DNA of 61,917 nt from Acidobacteriota bacterium (GTDB lineage: Bacteria > Acidobacteriota > Blastocatellia > Pyrinomonadales > Pyrinomonadaceae): assembly GCA_019239425.1 (NCBI GenBank), contig JAFAZX010000038.1:1-61917 (forward strand). The letters are read 5' to 3'. Shown in pieces: positions 10,178 to 19,423 of the stretch (position 1 is its first letter; every line of letters starts with the position of its first letter). Below the pieces are notes generated by a model, which was not told the origin of the DNA, ran no database searches, and saw only the letters and a list, made by a program, of their open reading frames with translations. The position numbers and the translations under genes were made by a program.

Positions 10178-10915
10178 ATGACGCTTTCGAGAAAGTGTGT
10201 GCCGTTCACGCCGTTCGACGGCGACCTCGCGCGCGCGACCGTCGCCATCGTCAGCGCGGGCGGCGTCCACCTGAAAGAGCAGGAGCCTTTCAACATCGCG
10301 GACGAGCTGGGCGACCTGACCTACCGCGTCGTCCCCGCGGACGCGGACACGCAGGATTTGATGGTCACGCACCACCACTACGACCACACGGACGCGGACT
10401 CCGACATCAACGTCGTCTTCCCGCTCGACGTGCTGCGCGACCTGGCGGAAGAGGGCTTCATCCGTAGCGTCGCCAAGAAGCACGTCGGCTACATGGGCTA
10501 CACGATGCAGCTCAAGGCGATGTACGAGGGGACGGCGCCGCAGATCGCCAACGAGATCGACCGCGGCTCGGGCGCCGACCTGGTGCTGCTGACGGGGGGT
10601 TGACCGAGCGTCTGCCACCGCACGGTCGTCGCGGTACAGCGTGAGATAGAGATGCGCGGCATCCCGACAGTTCTTATCACCGTCAGCCCCGAGGTCTCGG
10701 CGCAGATGCGCCCGCCGCGCGCGCTCTACCCGAAGGGCTTCAAGATCGGCAACAGCACGGGGCGCCCCGGCATGCGCGACCTGCAACGGCAGGTGCTGCG
10801 CGACGCCCTCCGCCTCTTCACCGAGGACACGCACCCCGGCCAGTTCGTCACGCGCGAATACCCCGACTACGGCGAGCAGTACGAGCCGCCGCGGGTGAAA
10901 GCCGGCAAGGCGTAA
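10178..10915 (+). CDS. Selenoprotein of the PrdB/GrdB reductase family (TGA at 10601-10603 read as Sec)
   Basis: A 245-residue protein if TGA codon 142 is Sec. Upstream residues include AIVSAGGVHLKEQEPFN, THHHYDHTDADSDINVVFP and GSGADLVLLTGG. Downstream the frame continues PSVCHRTVVAVQREIEMRGI, giving Sec-x3-Cys. This is the layout of the PrdB/GrdB family (D-proline and glycine reductase selenoprotein subunits), and the length is close to that of PrdB. No prdA or other Stickland gene is nearby, so D-proline is not a safe substrate call; a redox role beside the Sec-peroxiredoxin is an inference. The ATG at 10178 is used. The TAA stop is the first triplet of the family C hairpin. Confidence 0.85.
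10612..10639 (+). promoter_or_regulatory. Candidate bacterial SECIS hairpin of the PrdB-like gene
   Basis: CTG then ACCGC (within 10612-10621) pair with GCGGT then CAG (within 10631-10639) around the loop ACGGTCGTC, with a one-by-two mismatch in the middle. The stem starts eight bases after the TGA and the apical loop is about 19-27 bases from it, within the range known for bacterial SECIS elements. It is weaker than the hairpin in the peroxiredoxin gene. Confidence 0.5.
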
Positions 10916-10993
10916 ATCGTAAATGGTAAATCGTGAATAGAAAGAACTGCTTCTGCTCTTCACGATTTACCATTTACGATTCACTATTCACGG
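10911..10993. repeat. Inverted heptamer-repeat hairpin, family C (unit GTAAATC/GTGAATA)
   Basis: A 23-bp perfect inverted repeat pairs 10915-10937 with 10959-10981; both arms extend further imperfectly. Units are GTAAATC, GTAAATG and GTGAATA. The 21-base loop is tagaaagaactgcttctgctc. The element starts at the PrdB-like stop codon and ends just before pfkA. Confidence 0.87.
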
Positions 10994-10997
10994 ACTC

Positions 10998-12113
10998 ATG
11001 AAGACCATCGCAATCCTGACCGGCGGCGGCGACGCGCCGGGGCTGAACGCGGTCATCCGCGCGGCGGTGAAGACGGCCGTCGGCGAGTTCGGGATGCGCG
11101 TCGTCGGCATCGAGGACAGCTTCGAAGGACTCCTCGGCCAGACGCACACGCGCGAGCTGACGGCTTCGGACGTGCGCGGGCTGCTGCCGCGCGGCGGGAC
11201 TATTTTGGGAACGCGCAACCGCGGCAGCTTCGTCGTGCGGCAGAAGGACGGCGCAGACCTCATGCCGGACGAGGTCTACCGGGAGGCCCTCGACAACCTC
11301 GACCGGCTCGGCATCGAGGCGGTCGTCGCCGTCGGCGGCGAGGGCACACTCGCCATCGCCCACGAGTTCCACAAGCGCGGCTTCCCCATCGCCGCCGTGC
11401 CCAAAACTATCGACAACGACCTCGCGGCCACCGAGCTGACCTTCGGCTTCATGACCGCGCTCGACATCGCGACCGAGGCGCTCGACCGCCTGCACACGAC
11501 GGCCGAGTCGCACGACCGCGTGATGGTCTTGGAGGTGATGGGCCGCCACGCCGGCTGGATCGCCCTGCACTCGGGCGTCTCGGGCGGCGCCGACGTCATC
11601 CTCATCCCCGAGATTCCCTTCTCGCTGGAGCAGGTGGCGAAGAAGATTCGCGAGCGCGACGCCGGCGGCTCGGCCTTCACCATCGTCGTCGCGGCCGAGG
11701 GCGCGAAAGAGGTCAGGGGCGACGTGATGTATCTGGACAGGGGCGACCGGACGGGCGCGGCCCGCCTCGGCGGACTCGGGCACTACCTCGCGTCGGAGCT
11801 GGGCGAGCGCACGGGCAAGGAGGCGCGCTGCGTCGTCCTCGGCCACATCCAGCGCGGCGGCAGCCCGAACGCCTTCGACCGGATGCTCGCCACCAACTTC
11901 GGCGCGGCGGCGGTGCGCGCGCTCGCCCGCGGGCGAAGCGGCGTGATGGTCGCGCTGCACGCCGCCAACATCCGCACGGTGCCGCTCGAAGAGGCCATCG
12001 CGCGGCTCAAGACCGTCCCGCCCGAGAGCCAGCTCGTCCGCACGGCGCGCGACGTCGGCATCTCCTTCGGCGCGCCGGACGAGGACAGTCACCACCAGGA
12101 AGGTGATAAGTGA
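10998..12113 (+). CDS. pfkA: 6-phosphofructokinase, ATP-type (Gly104/Lys124 subclass)
   Basis: A 371-residue glycolytic kinase. The nucleotide loop LTGGGDAPGLNAVIR is at residues 8-22, VAVGGEGTL near 110 and PKTIDNDL near 134. Family knowledge: Gly in the second motif (GGEGT rather than GGDDT) points to ATP as donor, while Lys in PKTIDND is shared with PPi enzymes and with ATP-dependent actinobacterial PFKs. ATP use is therefore the likelier reading. The C-terminal residues GDK and the TGA stop are written by the family A hairpin that starts at 12103. Confidence 0.92.
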   Translation: MKTIAILTGGGDAPGLNAVIRAAVKTAVGEFGMRVVGIEDSFEGLLGQTHTRELTASDVRGLLPRGGTILGTRNRGSFVVRQKDGADLMPDEVYREALDNLDRLGIEAVVAVGGEGTLAIAHEFHKRGFPIAAVPKTIDNDLAATELTFGFMTALDIATEALDRLHTTAESHDRVMVLEVMGRHAGWIALHSGVSGGADVILIPEIPFSLEQVAKKIRERDAGGSAFTIVVAAEGAKEVRGDVMYLDRGDRTGAARLGGLGHYLASELGERTGKEARCVVLGHIQRGGSPNAFDRMLATNFGAAAVRALARGRSGVMVALHAANIRTVPLEEAIARLKTVPPESQLVRTARDVGISFGAPDEDSHHQEGDK

Positions 12114-12178
12114 TGAGTGATAAGTGATAAGAAAAGGCTGCGGCTCTTTCTTATCACTTATCACTCATCACTTATCAC
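12103..12178. repeat. Inverted heptamer-repeat hairpin, family A (unit GTGATRA), perfect 32-bp stem
   Basis: Left arm 12103-12134 (GTGATAA, GTGATGA, GTGATAA, GTGATAA, then GAAA) is the exact reverse complement of right arm 12147-12178. The loop is aggctgcggctc. The left arm contains the pfkA stop codon. A TATAAT (12185-12190) begins seven bases after the right arm and could be the -10 of greA. Confidence 0.93.
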
Positions 12179-12221
12179 TTCAGTTATAATCACGGGCAGA
12201 CCGAATCGGAGGAGAACGTAC

Positions 12222-12710
12222 GTGACGGACGCGGTAAAGCAGAAACTTCAACAGGAGCTCGACGAGCTGTCCGAGGAGCTGCGCGTCGAGCTGCCGAAGC
12301 AGATCAAGACGGCGAAGGAGTGGGGCGACCTGCGCGAGAACGCCGAGTACCACGCGGCGCTCGCGCGGCAGCAGTTCGTGCAGGCGCGCATCCAGCAGTT
12401 GCGCCAGCGCCTGAGCGAGGTCGCCTCCATCGACCTCTCGAAGGTGCCGCACGACAGGGCGGCCTACGGCTCGACGCTCGTCCTCTACGACTCGGAGCGC
12501 GAGGAGGAGGTCACCTACCGCCTGGTGACGCCCGAGGAGTCAGACCCCAACAAGGGGCTCATCTCGACGACCTCGCCCGTCGGCCGCAGCCTCATGGGCC
12601 GCGAGGAGGGCGACGAAGTCACGGTGCGCACCCCCGCCGGCTCCCGCAGCTTCGAGATCAAAAAACTCACCACGCTGCACGACGAGACCGCCGCGGGCCA
12701 AGAGGGTTGA
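12222..12710 (+). CDS. greA: Transcription elongation factor GreA-type
   Basis: A 162-residue protein. The N-terminal antiparallel coiled coil (about 1-75) contains the acidic tip region AKEWGDLRENAEYHAA, which enters the RNA polymerase secondary channel and supports transcript cleavage. The C-terminal globular domain has VGRSLMGREEGDEVTVRTPA. The GTG at 12222 is chosen because TCGGAGGAG lies eight bases upstream and the protein then has normal GreA length. The TATAAT at 12185 is well placed for a short leader, but no good -35 is visible because the family A hairpin fills that position. Confidence 0.93.
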   Translation: MTDAVKQKLQQELDELSEELRVELPKQIKTAKEWGDLRENAEYHAALARQQFVQARIQQLRQRLSEVASIDLSKVPHDRAAYGSTLVLYDSEREEEVTYRLVTPEESDPNKGLISTTSPVGRSLMGREEGDEVTVRTPAGSRSFEIKKLTTLHDETAAGQEG

Positions 12711-12720
12711 GCCTCAGAAT

Positions 12721-12793
12721 TTAACCACAGAGACACAGAGACACAGCTTATGCAATAAGTCTATAAGCTGTGTCTCTGTGTCTCTGTGGTTAA
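12721..12793. repeat. Inverted repeat hairpin, family B (8-mer CACAGAGA), perfect 31-bp stem
   Basis: Left arm 12721-12751 and right arm 12763-12793 are exact reverse complements (TTAACCACAGAGACACAGAG and onward), with an 11-base loop. The element starts ten bases after the greA stop. Other copies of this family at 20062, 25611 and 39499 change paired bases together. Confidence 0.93.
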
Positions 12794-12807
12794 TTCCCCT
12801 GCGCCTG

Positions 12808-13695
12808 ATGGCTACCTTGACAAGCGTTCCGGCGCGTTCCTATGATGAATCGTCATTCATCCATGCGCGCGCGGTCGCGCATCTTCCGTCAGCCGAAAGC
12901 GCGGTTAGAGGGGTCGTTACAAAGTTGTTCGGGGCGAGCATCGGACGCGGCGCGAGCCGGATTATCGGGGCGATGGTGCGCGGGCTCGCGCGCCGCCGCA
13001 TCAACCCGAACGTGCTGACGGTCATCGGCGTCTCGATCAACGTCGTCTCGGGCCTCCTCTTCGGCTTCGGCCACTTCTTCTGGGCCGGCCTCGTCCTCAT
13101 CGTCGCCAACCTCTTCGACATGCTCGACGGGCAGGTCGCGCGCCGGACGGGGCAGGTCACGCGCTTCGGCGGCTTCCTCGACTCCACCTTAGACCGCGTC
13201 TCGGACATGGCCGCCTTCGTCGGCCTGATGACCTTCTACGCGCGCGACACGGAACTGCACTCGACCTTGAACGTCCTGCTCGCGGGACTCGCCCTGGTCG
13301 GCTCGGTGCTCGTCTCTTACGCGAGCGCGCGCGCCGAGAGCCTCATCCCGAAGTGTGACGTGGGCTTCCTGCGGCGGCCCGAGCGCGTGGTGCTGCTCAT
13401 CATCGGCGCGCTCTCGACGCACCCCGGCTCGGAGAGCTTCTTCGCCAACCGCATGCCGGCCGTGCTCTGGATTCTCTGCGTCGGCTCGTTCTGGACTTTC
13501 ACCTACAGGGTCTACCACACCTGGAAGGAGCTGAACCGCGCGCCCGAGCCGACCGCCGCCGACGCACAGAGCCCGGAGGCCGCCGCGTCAGACGGCCCAC
13601 CCGCCAAGGCCGCGGGCGCATCAAACACCGACGCGGGCCGGCCCAAGCGTGCGCGGCGCCCAGACCCGCGGCCCGCGCTGACCAAGGGGGAGTGA
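12808..13695 (+). CDS. CDP-alcohol phosphatidyltransferase (PIP-synthase-like)
   Basis: About 295 residues. An integral membrane enzyme with the family signature DG-x2-AR-x8-G-x3-D-x3-D, seen as DMLDGQVARRTGQVTRFGG followed by FLDSTLDR. The segment SARAESLIPKCDVGFLRRPE resembles phosphatidylinositol-phosphate synthases more than plain PgsA. Several membrane helices follow, and the tail after about residue 245 is Pro/Ala-rich and disordered. The start is uncertain: ATG 12808 is the first after the hairpin, and an ATG near 12973 (MVRGLARRRINPN) would also give a complete catalytic domain. The headgroup acceptor is not determined. Confidence 0.82.
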   Translation: MATLTSVPARSYDESSFIHARAVAHLPSAESAVRGVVTKLFGASIGRGASRIIGAMVRGLARRRINPNVLTVIGVSINVVSGLLFGFGHFFWAGLVLIVANLFDMLDGQVARRTGQVTRFGGFLDSTLDRVSDMAAFVGLMTFYARDTELHSTLNVLLAGLALVGSVLVSYASARAESLIPKCDVGFLRRPERVVLLIIGALSTHPGSESFFANRMPAVLWILCVGSFWTFTYRVYHTWKELNRAPEPTAADAQSPEAAASDGPPAKAAGASNTDAGRPKRARRPDPRPALTKGE

Positions 13696-13696
13696 A

Positions 13697-13783
13697 GTTT
13701 AAGGATGAAGGATGAAGGCGGAAGGATGAAGAGGATGCGGTCTGCTCTCATTTCATCCTTCATCCTTCCGCCTTCATCCTTCC
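13697..13783. repeat. Inverted heptamer-repeat hairpin, family E (unit GGATGAA/GGCGGAA)
   Basis: A 25-bp perfect inverted repeat pairs 13707-13731 with 13758-13782; extra units on each side pair imperfectly. The loop includes gaggatgcggtctgctc. The element begins one or two bases after the phosphatidyltransferase stop and ends 18 bases before the next gene. Confidence 0.88.
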
Positions 13784-13800
13784 TGTGAACGGAGTGAGCT

Positions 13801-14694
13801 ATGTGTCCATGCTGCGGCGAGGGTTTTGAGGGCGAGCTCGAAGGGGCTTGCGGGTCGTGCGGCGCGCGGCGCGTGGGGCCGCCGCTGGCGGAGCCGGAGC
13901 ATGTGCTTCCCTCTTACGGCCACGCGCTCGCCATCTGCGCGGCGGGCCTCGTCGTGCTGCTCGCGGCGGTGGGCGTGACCGCCGGCTCGCTCTTCGAGTT
14001 CGAGACGTTCTCGCTCGACGCGAAGACTCTGCTGCGCGCGGCCGAGACCGCCGCGTGGCGTCTGAAGTGGACGGCGCTGCCGGCCGGCTTCGTGCTGACG
14101 GGCCTGTGCGTGTGGCTCTACCGGCGCATGCGGCGCGCGCCCGCGCGCTTCGTCGGGCACGGGTACGCGCGCTTAGGGTTGATGACGACCGCCGTGACCG
14201 CCGTCGCGCTCGCGACGCTCATCGGCATCACCGTCCCCGAGCGCCTGCGCATGCGCGAACTCGCGCGGCGCTCCGCGGAGAACGCCGTGCTCTACGAGAC
14301 AGACCTCGCGCTCGCGCGCTACAAGAAGAAGTTCGGCACGTACCCGGCCTCGCTCACAGACCTGCGAAGGCTCGAAGACCCGGACGGCTCCGTCGCGCGC
14401 CTGCTCGCCAGAATCGCGCCCGGCGACTACAAGGCCGAGACCGACCTCGCCTCGCTCTCGACGGGGCGCGGCGTGCGTGCGCGGGGGCGCCGCCGCGCGG
14501 GCACCACCGACACTCCGGACGCGGGGATTGTGTTGACCAACTACGGGCTGACGCTGCCGGGCCGTGACCGCGTGCTCGGCACCGCCGACGACCTCTACAT
14601 CAGCGACGGCCGCATCCGCGAGGAGGCGCCGCGCGCCTCCTTCGTCAAGGCCGTGGCCGCCACGCCGACCCCCGTCCGCGCCCGCTCGAACTAG
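13801..14694 (+). CDS. Zinc-ribbon membrane protein with a pseudopilin-like extracytoplasmic region
   Basis: A 297-residue protein of unknown function. The N-terminus has two CxxC knuckles (CPCCGEGF and CGSCGARR). Three hydrophobic segments follow near residues 42-62, 90-110 and 122-142. The outer part contains ALARYKKKFGTYPASLTDLR, which resembles the region after the helix in type II secretion pseudopilins, and later GRDRVLGTADDLYISDG, also common in GspG-like proteins. GGAGTGAG sits eight bases before the ATG. A link to pili is only suggestive. Confidence 0.65.
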   Translation: MCPCCGEGFEGELEGACGSCGARRVGPPLAEPEHVLPSYGHALAICAAGLVVLLAAVGVTAGSLFEFETFSLDAKTLLRAAETAAWRLKWTALPAGFVLTGLCVWLYRRMRRAPARFVGHGYARLGLMTTAVTAVALATLIGITVPERLRMRELARRSAENAVLYETDLALARYKKKFGTYPASLTDLRRLEDPDGSVARLLARIAPGDYKAETDLASLSTGRGVRARGRRRAGTTDTPDAGIVLTNYGLTLPGRDRVLGTADDLYISDGRIREEAPRASFVKAVAATPTPVRARSN

Positions 14695-14723
14695 AGAGCG
14701 CGCGCCTCTCCCCGACAAGGCAT

Positions 14724-15014
14724 ATGGGCATCCGCGACTTCTTCAAGCGCAACAAGACCGACGGCGAGGCCGAGCGCCGCGAGGCGCTGCTCCGCTCGGG
14801 CCGCATCACCGAAGGCTCCATCTTCGACGTCATCACCGACGAGGCCGGCGCCATCACGCACGTCTTCTACAACTACGAGATCAACGGCGTCGAGTACGAG
14901 TCGTCCCAACTGCTCGACGCGCGCCAGCAAGAGCACCCCGGCGACTACTTCCCCGGCGCGCGCGTCACCGTCCGCTTCAACCCGCGCCAGCCCGGGAATT
15001 CGGTGGTCGTGTGA
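14724..15014 (+). CDS. Small DUF3592-like protein
   Basis: A 96-residue soluble protein, MGIRDFFKRNKTD at the start, with a beta-rich core (ITHVFYNYEINGVEYESSQL) and a C-terminus of the form PGARVTVRFNPRQPGNSVVV. The pattern 'YxVNGxxYES...G..V.V.YdP..P..S.L' is that of DUF3592-type domains, here without the membrane anchors. It follows the zinc-ribbon gene by 29 bases and may be co-transcribed. The function is unknown. Confidence 0.65.
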   Translation: MGIRDFFKRNKTDGEAERREALLRSGRITEGSIFDVITDEAGAITHVFYNYEINGVEYESSQLLDARQQEHPGDYFPGARVTVRFNPRQPGNSVVV

Positions 15015-15027
15015 TAGCATAGGCCGC

Positions 15028-15108
15028 GTGATGAGTGATGAGTGATGAGTGATAAGAGGAAGCAGCCCTCTGTTCTTCTCTTATCACTTATCACTCATCA
15101 CTCATCAC
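15028..15108. repeat. Inverted heptamer-repeat hairpin, family A (unit GTGATGA)
   Basis: Left arm from 15028 has four GTGATGA/GTGATAA units followed by GAGGAAG. The right arm, ending at 15108, has the same number inverted, with one unit mismatch and one extra base. It lies 13 bases after the DUF3592-like stop and ten bases before the biotin carboxylase start. Confidence 0.87.
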
Positions 15109-15118
15109 TTTCTAACCT

Positions 15119-16645
15119 ATGTTCAAAAAAATCCTTATCGCAAACCGGGGCGAGATCGCCGTGCGCGTGCTGCGCGCGTGCAGGGAGTTGGACATCTCGC
15201 CGGTCGCGGTCTACTCGGAGGCGGACGCGGCGGCCCTGCACGTGCGGCTCGCCGACGAGGCCCACCTGCTGGGGCCGGCGCCTTCGGCCGAGAGTTACCT
15301 GCGCATCGAACGCGTTATTGAGATCGCACTCAAGAGCGGCGCGGAGGCCGTCCACCCCGGCTACGGCTTCCTCTCAGAGAACGCTTCGTTCGCGCGCGCG
15401 GTGAAGGAGGCGGGCCTCGTCTTCATCGGCCCTTCGCCGGAGGCGATGGAGTTGATGGGTTCGAAGACGAGCGCCCGGCGCGCGGCCGAGGCGGCGGGCG
15501 CGCCCGTCGTCCCCGGCACGAACGACGCGCTCCAATCAATCGAGCAGGCGCGCGAGACGGCCGCGCGCGTCGGCTACCCCGTCATGCTCAAGGCCGCGGC
15601 CGGCGGCGGCGGCAAGGGCATGCGTCTGGTGGCGGACGAGACCGAACTGCCTTCGGCCTTCGACACGGCGCGCTCCGAGGCCGCCTCGGCCTTCGGCGAC
15701 CCTTCGGTCTACATCGAGAAGGCGGTCGAGCGCCCCCGCCACATAGAGATTCAGGTCTTCGCCGACACGCAAGGGAACACCGTCCACCTCGGCGAGCGCG
15801 AGTGCTCGATTCAGAGGAGGCATCAGAAGGTCATCGAAGAGTGCCCCTCGCCGATTAACGATTCGAACTTGCGCGCGGCGATGGGCGCGGCCGCCGTGCG
15901 GATCGCGCGCGCGGCCTCTTACGTCGGCGCGGGCACGGTCGAGTTCCTCGTCTCCGACGTAACGCGCGACTTCTACTTCCTTGAGATGAACACGCGCCTC
16001 CAGGTCGAGCACCCCGTCACCGAACTCGTCACGGGCCTCGACCTCGTGCGCGAGCAGATACGCGTGGCCGCGGGGCTGCCGCTCTCCTTCACGCAGGAGG
16101 ACGTGACGTGGACGGGCCACGCCGTCGAATGCCGCGTCTACGCCGAAGACCCCGAGCAGAACTTCATGCCGAGTCCCGGCCGCATCACGCACCTGCGCGT
16201 GCCGGCCGGGCCGGGCGTCCGCGACGACGGCGGCGTCTACGAGGGGGCGGAGGTCTCCATCCACTACGACCCGATGATCTCGAAGCTCGCCACCTGGGGG
16301 CGCACGCGCCAGGAGGCGATTGAGCGGATGCGGCGCGCGCTCGAAGAGTACGCGGTCGGCGGCATCAAGACCACGCTCCCCTTCTTCCGCGAGGTGATGC
16401 GCGACGGGGAGTTCGTCGCGGGCCGGCTCGACACGGCCTTCATCTCCCGCTTCAACGAGCGCCGCGCGGCGGCCGCTGCAAACGACGACTCCGAAGAAGA
16501 GACCGCCCGCCGCGACATCGCCGCCGTCGCCGCCGCCCTCCGCTACTCAGAGCCCGCGCGCGACGGCTCCCAACCTCAAGCCGCCCCAGCGCCGAGCCGC
16601 TGGAAGACGGCCGGGCGCACCGCCCTCCACCATTCGAGGGTGTAA
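15119..16645 (+). CDS. accC: Biotin carboxylase subunit of an acyl-CoA carboxylase
   Basis: A 508-residue ATP-grasp enzyme that carboxylates biotin. MFKKILIANRGEIAVRVLRA opens the N-terminal domain; GFLSENA, the ATP loop AAAGGGGKGMR and the signature FLEMNTRLQVEHPVTE follow. The catalytic part ends near residue 450; about 55 extra C-terminal residues are Ala-rich and variable. The biotin carrier lies two genes downstream (17982), with a beta-propeller gene between. No carboxyltransferase is in the window, so acetyl-CoA and propionyl-CoA substrates cannot be told apart. The gene has no obvious ribosome site after the family A hairpin. Confidence 0.93.
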   Translation: MFKKILIANRGEIAVRVLRACRELDISPVAVYSEADAAALHVRLADEAHLLGPAPSAESYLRIERVIEIALKSGAEAVHPGYGFLSENASFARAVKEAGLVFIGPSPEAMELMGSKTSARRAAEAAGAPVVPGTNDALQSIEQARETAARVGYPVMLKAAAGGGGKGMRLVADETELPSAFDTARSEAASAFGDPSVYIEKAVERPRHIEIQVFADTQGNTVHLGERECSIQRRHQKVIEECPSPINDSNLRAAMGAAAVRIARAASYVGAGTVEFLVSDVTRDFYFLEMNTRLQVEHPVTELVTGLDLVREQIRVAAGLPLSFTQEDVTWTGHAVECRVYAEDPEQNFMPSPGRITHLRVPAGPGVRDDGGVYEGAEVSIHYDPMISKLATWGRTRQEAIERMRRALEEYAVGGIKTTLPFFREVMRDGEFVAGRLDTAFISRFNERRAAAAANDDSEEETARRDIAAVAAALRYSEPARDGSQPQAAPAPSRWKTAGRTALHHSRV

Positions 16646-16680
16646 TACGTGGAACGCGGGGCTGAAAGAGAGTCACTGAG

Positions 16681-17981
16681 ATGAAGCTGGTACTCGTCCT
16701 GGCGTTGCTGAGCGGTCTTCTGCCGGCGGGTTCGTCACTGCCGGCAGGCGGCGCTCGGGCGGCGGCGGGCGTGCAGTCATCGGCTCAGGCACAGGACAAG
16801 AGTGCCGGCGTAGAGAGTTCGGAAGGTGCGATGGCGGGGGTCAACCCGCAGCGCACGGGCGTGTACCAGACGCGGGGGCTGTCCAGGGTGACGGGGCTGG
16901 CCTGGAAGTCCGACCGAATCTTCGCCGCGCAGTACATGAGCAAGCAGACCAGTTACTACAGAACCGAGACGATGGTCGGCTGGACGGACTACTACATGCC
17001 GACCTTCTTCGACTTCTCAGACCCCCTGCTGGCGGGCTCGACGCTCTACTTCCAGGCCTTCCTCGGACACGGCTACCTCTTCGCCGTGGACGTGAACACG
17101 GGGCGCATGCTGTGGGACTTCAAGGCCGAGAAGGACTGGCTGTCCCTCCCCGCCGTCGCCGGGGACACGGCCTTCGTCGGCGCGGGCACGGGCGTCTTCT
17201 ACGCCATCGACGCGGGCACGGGGAAGGAGAAGTGGCGGTTCAAGGGGAACGACGGCGGGTACTCCGGGTCTGCCCCGCTCGTTTCCGGCGGCCTCGTCTA
17301 CTTCGGCAGCATGAAAGGACAGTTCCACGCGCTGGAGGCCGCGACGGGGAAAGAGAGCTGGGGCTTCAAGACGAAAGGCGCTCTGACGCAGGCCGCCATG
17401 TCCGACGGCTCGGTCTTCGTCGGCAGCGACGAGGGCTACCTCTACGCCCTGGACGGCAAGACCGGCGCCCAGCAGTGGAGTTTCAAGTTCGGCGGCGACC
17501 CGCTCCCCCCCGTCTGCGGCGAAGGGGCCGTCTACTTCAGAACGACGAAAGGTGACCTCTACGCGGTCGACGCTAAGACCGGGCAGAAGCTCTGGAGTTC
17601 TCCCGTCGGCGTCAAAGCGTCGGGGCTGCCCGTCTTTTCGTTGCTCCGTAGCGGCAGGCGGTCGGCACTCTACGACGGAACCATCTACTTCTGCGGGGGC
17701 AGCAAGCTCCACGCGTGGGACGCCAGGACGGGGCAGTCGAAATGGGAGTTCGCCACGGAAGCGCCCTGCCACTCGCCCGTCGTGGCCGACGGCATCGTCT
17801 ACGTCGGCAGCCTCGGCAAGCTCTACGCGGTGGACGCGCGCACGGGCCAGCAGAGGACTTTCCTTGAAGGCAAAGAACAGGTCACGGATAAAAAGACCAT
17901 CAGCTACGTGGTCTCCTCACCCGCCGTCTCGAACGGCCTGCTCTACGTGGTGAGCGACGACGGGCACGTCTACGCAGTGAA

Positions 17982-17985
<4 letters not shown>
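16681..17985 (+). CDS. Exported PQQ-type beta-propeller protein (BamB-like repeats)
   Basis: A 434-residue protein with a signal peptide (about residues 1-28). Repeats of the form YAIDAGTGKEKWRFKG recur about every 40 residues from about 125 to the end (YALDGKTGAQQWSFK, YAVDAKTGQKLWSS, YAVDARTGQQ), the blade pattern of PQQ-enzyme/BamB-like propellers. No dehydrogenase active-site motif was recognised, so a structural or scaffold role in the periplasm is more likely than catalysis. It starts 35 bases after accC and its stop overlaps the biotin-carrier start by four bases (ATGA), so it is in the carboxylase operon although it is exported. Confidence 0.82.
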
Positions 17986-18606
<621 letters not shown>

Positions 18607-18613
18607 CTGCTTT

Positions 18614-19324
18614 ATGAAAGACCTCCGCGTCATCCTCTGGGACATCGACGGGACGCTCCTGCACTCGCGGCGGCACGGGGCGTTTAAGGAGTACATGCGG
18701 CCGGCGTTGGTGCGCGTCTTCGGCACGGCGGGGCGCTTGGACGAGATGGTCGTGTCGGGGATGACCGACCTGCAAATCTTCGCCGAGGCGCTGCGCGACG
18801 AGGGCTTTACACCGGAGCAGATTCGGGGACACCTGCCCGAGCTGATCGAAATCTTCCTCGGGGGGATGGAGCGGATGGCCGCCGAGGGCGAGCTGTTCAC
18901 GGCCCTGCCCGGCGCGCGCGAGGCGCTCGCGGCCGTTGAGCGCGAGCCGCGCTACCTGAACTCCCTGCTGACGGGAAACGTCGAGCCGGCCGCGCGTCTG
19001 AAGTTGAGACTGACGGGGCTCGAACATTTCTTCCGACTGCCCGGCGCCTTCGGCGAACTCTCGCACGACCGGCGCGACCTCCCGGCCGTCGCGCGCGAGC
19101 GCATCAGCCGTCATTTGAACCAGGACATCGACCCCGAGCAGCTCGTCGTCATCGGCGACACGCCCAACGACATCGCCTGCGCCAGACACTTCGGCACACG
19201 CGCCGTCGCCGTCGCCACGGGGCGCAGCCACTCGACCGACGAACTCCTCCGACACAACCCCGACGCAGTCCTCCCAGACCTCACGGACACCAAACTGCTC
19301 CTCCGCACCCTCGCCGCACTCTGA
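18614..19324 (+). CDS. HAD-superfamily phosphatase (phosphoglycolate-phosphatase-like)
   Basis: A 236-residue protein. Motif I LWDIDGTLLHS carries the nucleophile Asp, motif II is LLTGN, and motif IV VIGDTPNDIACAR carries the Mg-binding acids. The helical cap between residues 20 and 90 is of the C1 type found in phosphoglycolate and other small-metabolite phosphatases. The start ATG follows the right arm of the family D hairpin directly and has no ribosome site. The substrate is not evident. Confidence 0.82.
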   Translation: MKDLRVILWDIDGTLLHSRRHGAFKEYMRPALVRVFGTAGRLDEMVVSGMTDLQIFAEALRDEGFTPEQIRGHLPELIEIFLGGMERMAAEGELFTALPGAREALAAVEREPRYLNSLLTGNVEPAARLKLRLTGLEHFFRLPGAFGELSHDRRDLPAVARERISRHLNQDIDPEQLVVIGDTPNDIACARHFGTRAVAVATGRSHSTDELLRHNPDAVLPDLTDTKLLLRTLAAL

Positions 19325-19423
19325 GCCAAGCGGGACGAGTCGTCCGTTGACTTTCCGGGTCGCCTGGGATACAACGCCCTCGCCAATCCCGCAGACATGC
19401 CTCTCGACGAAGGAGTGCGGCCC

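Noticed and set aside
10178..10915. Functional D-proline reductase of Stickland fermentation
   Set aside because: No prdA, prdC or related gene is adjacent, and the organism's other genes do not suggest amino-acid fermentation; only the family is supported.
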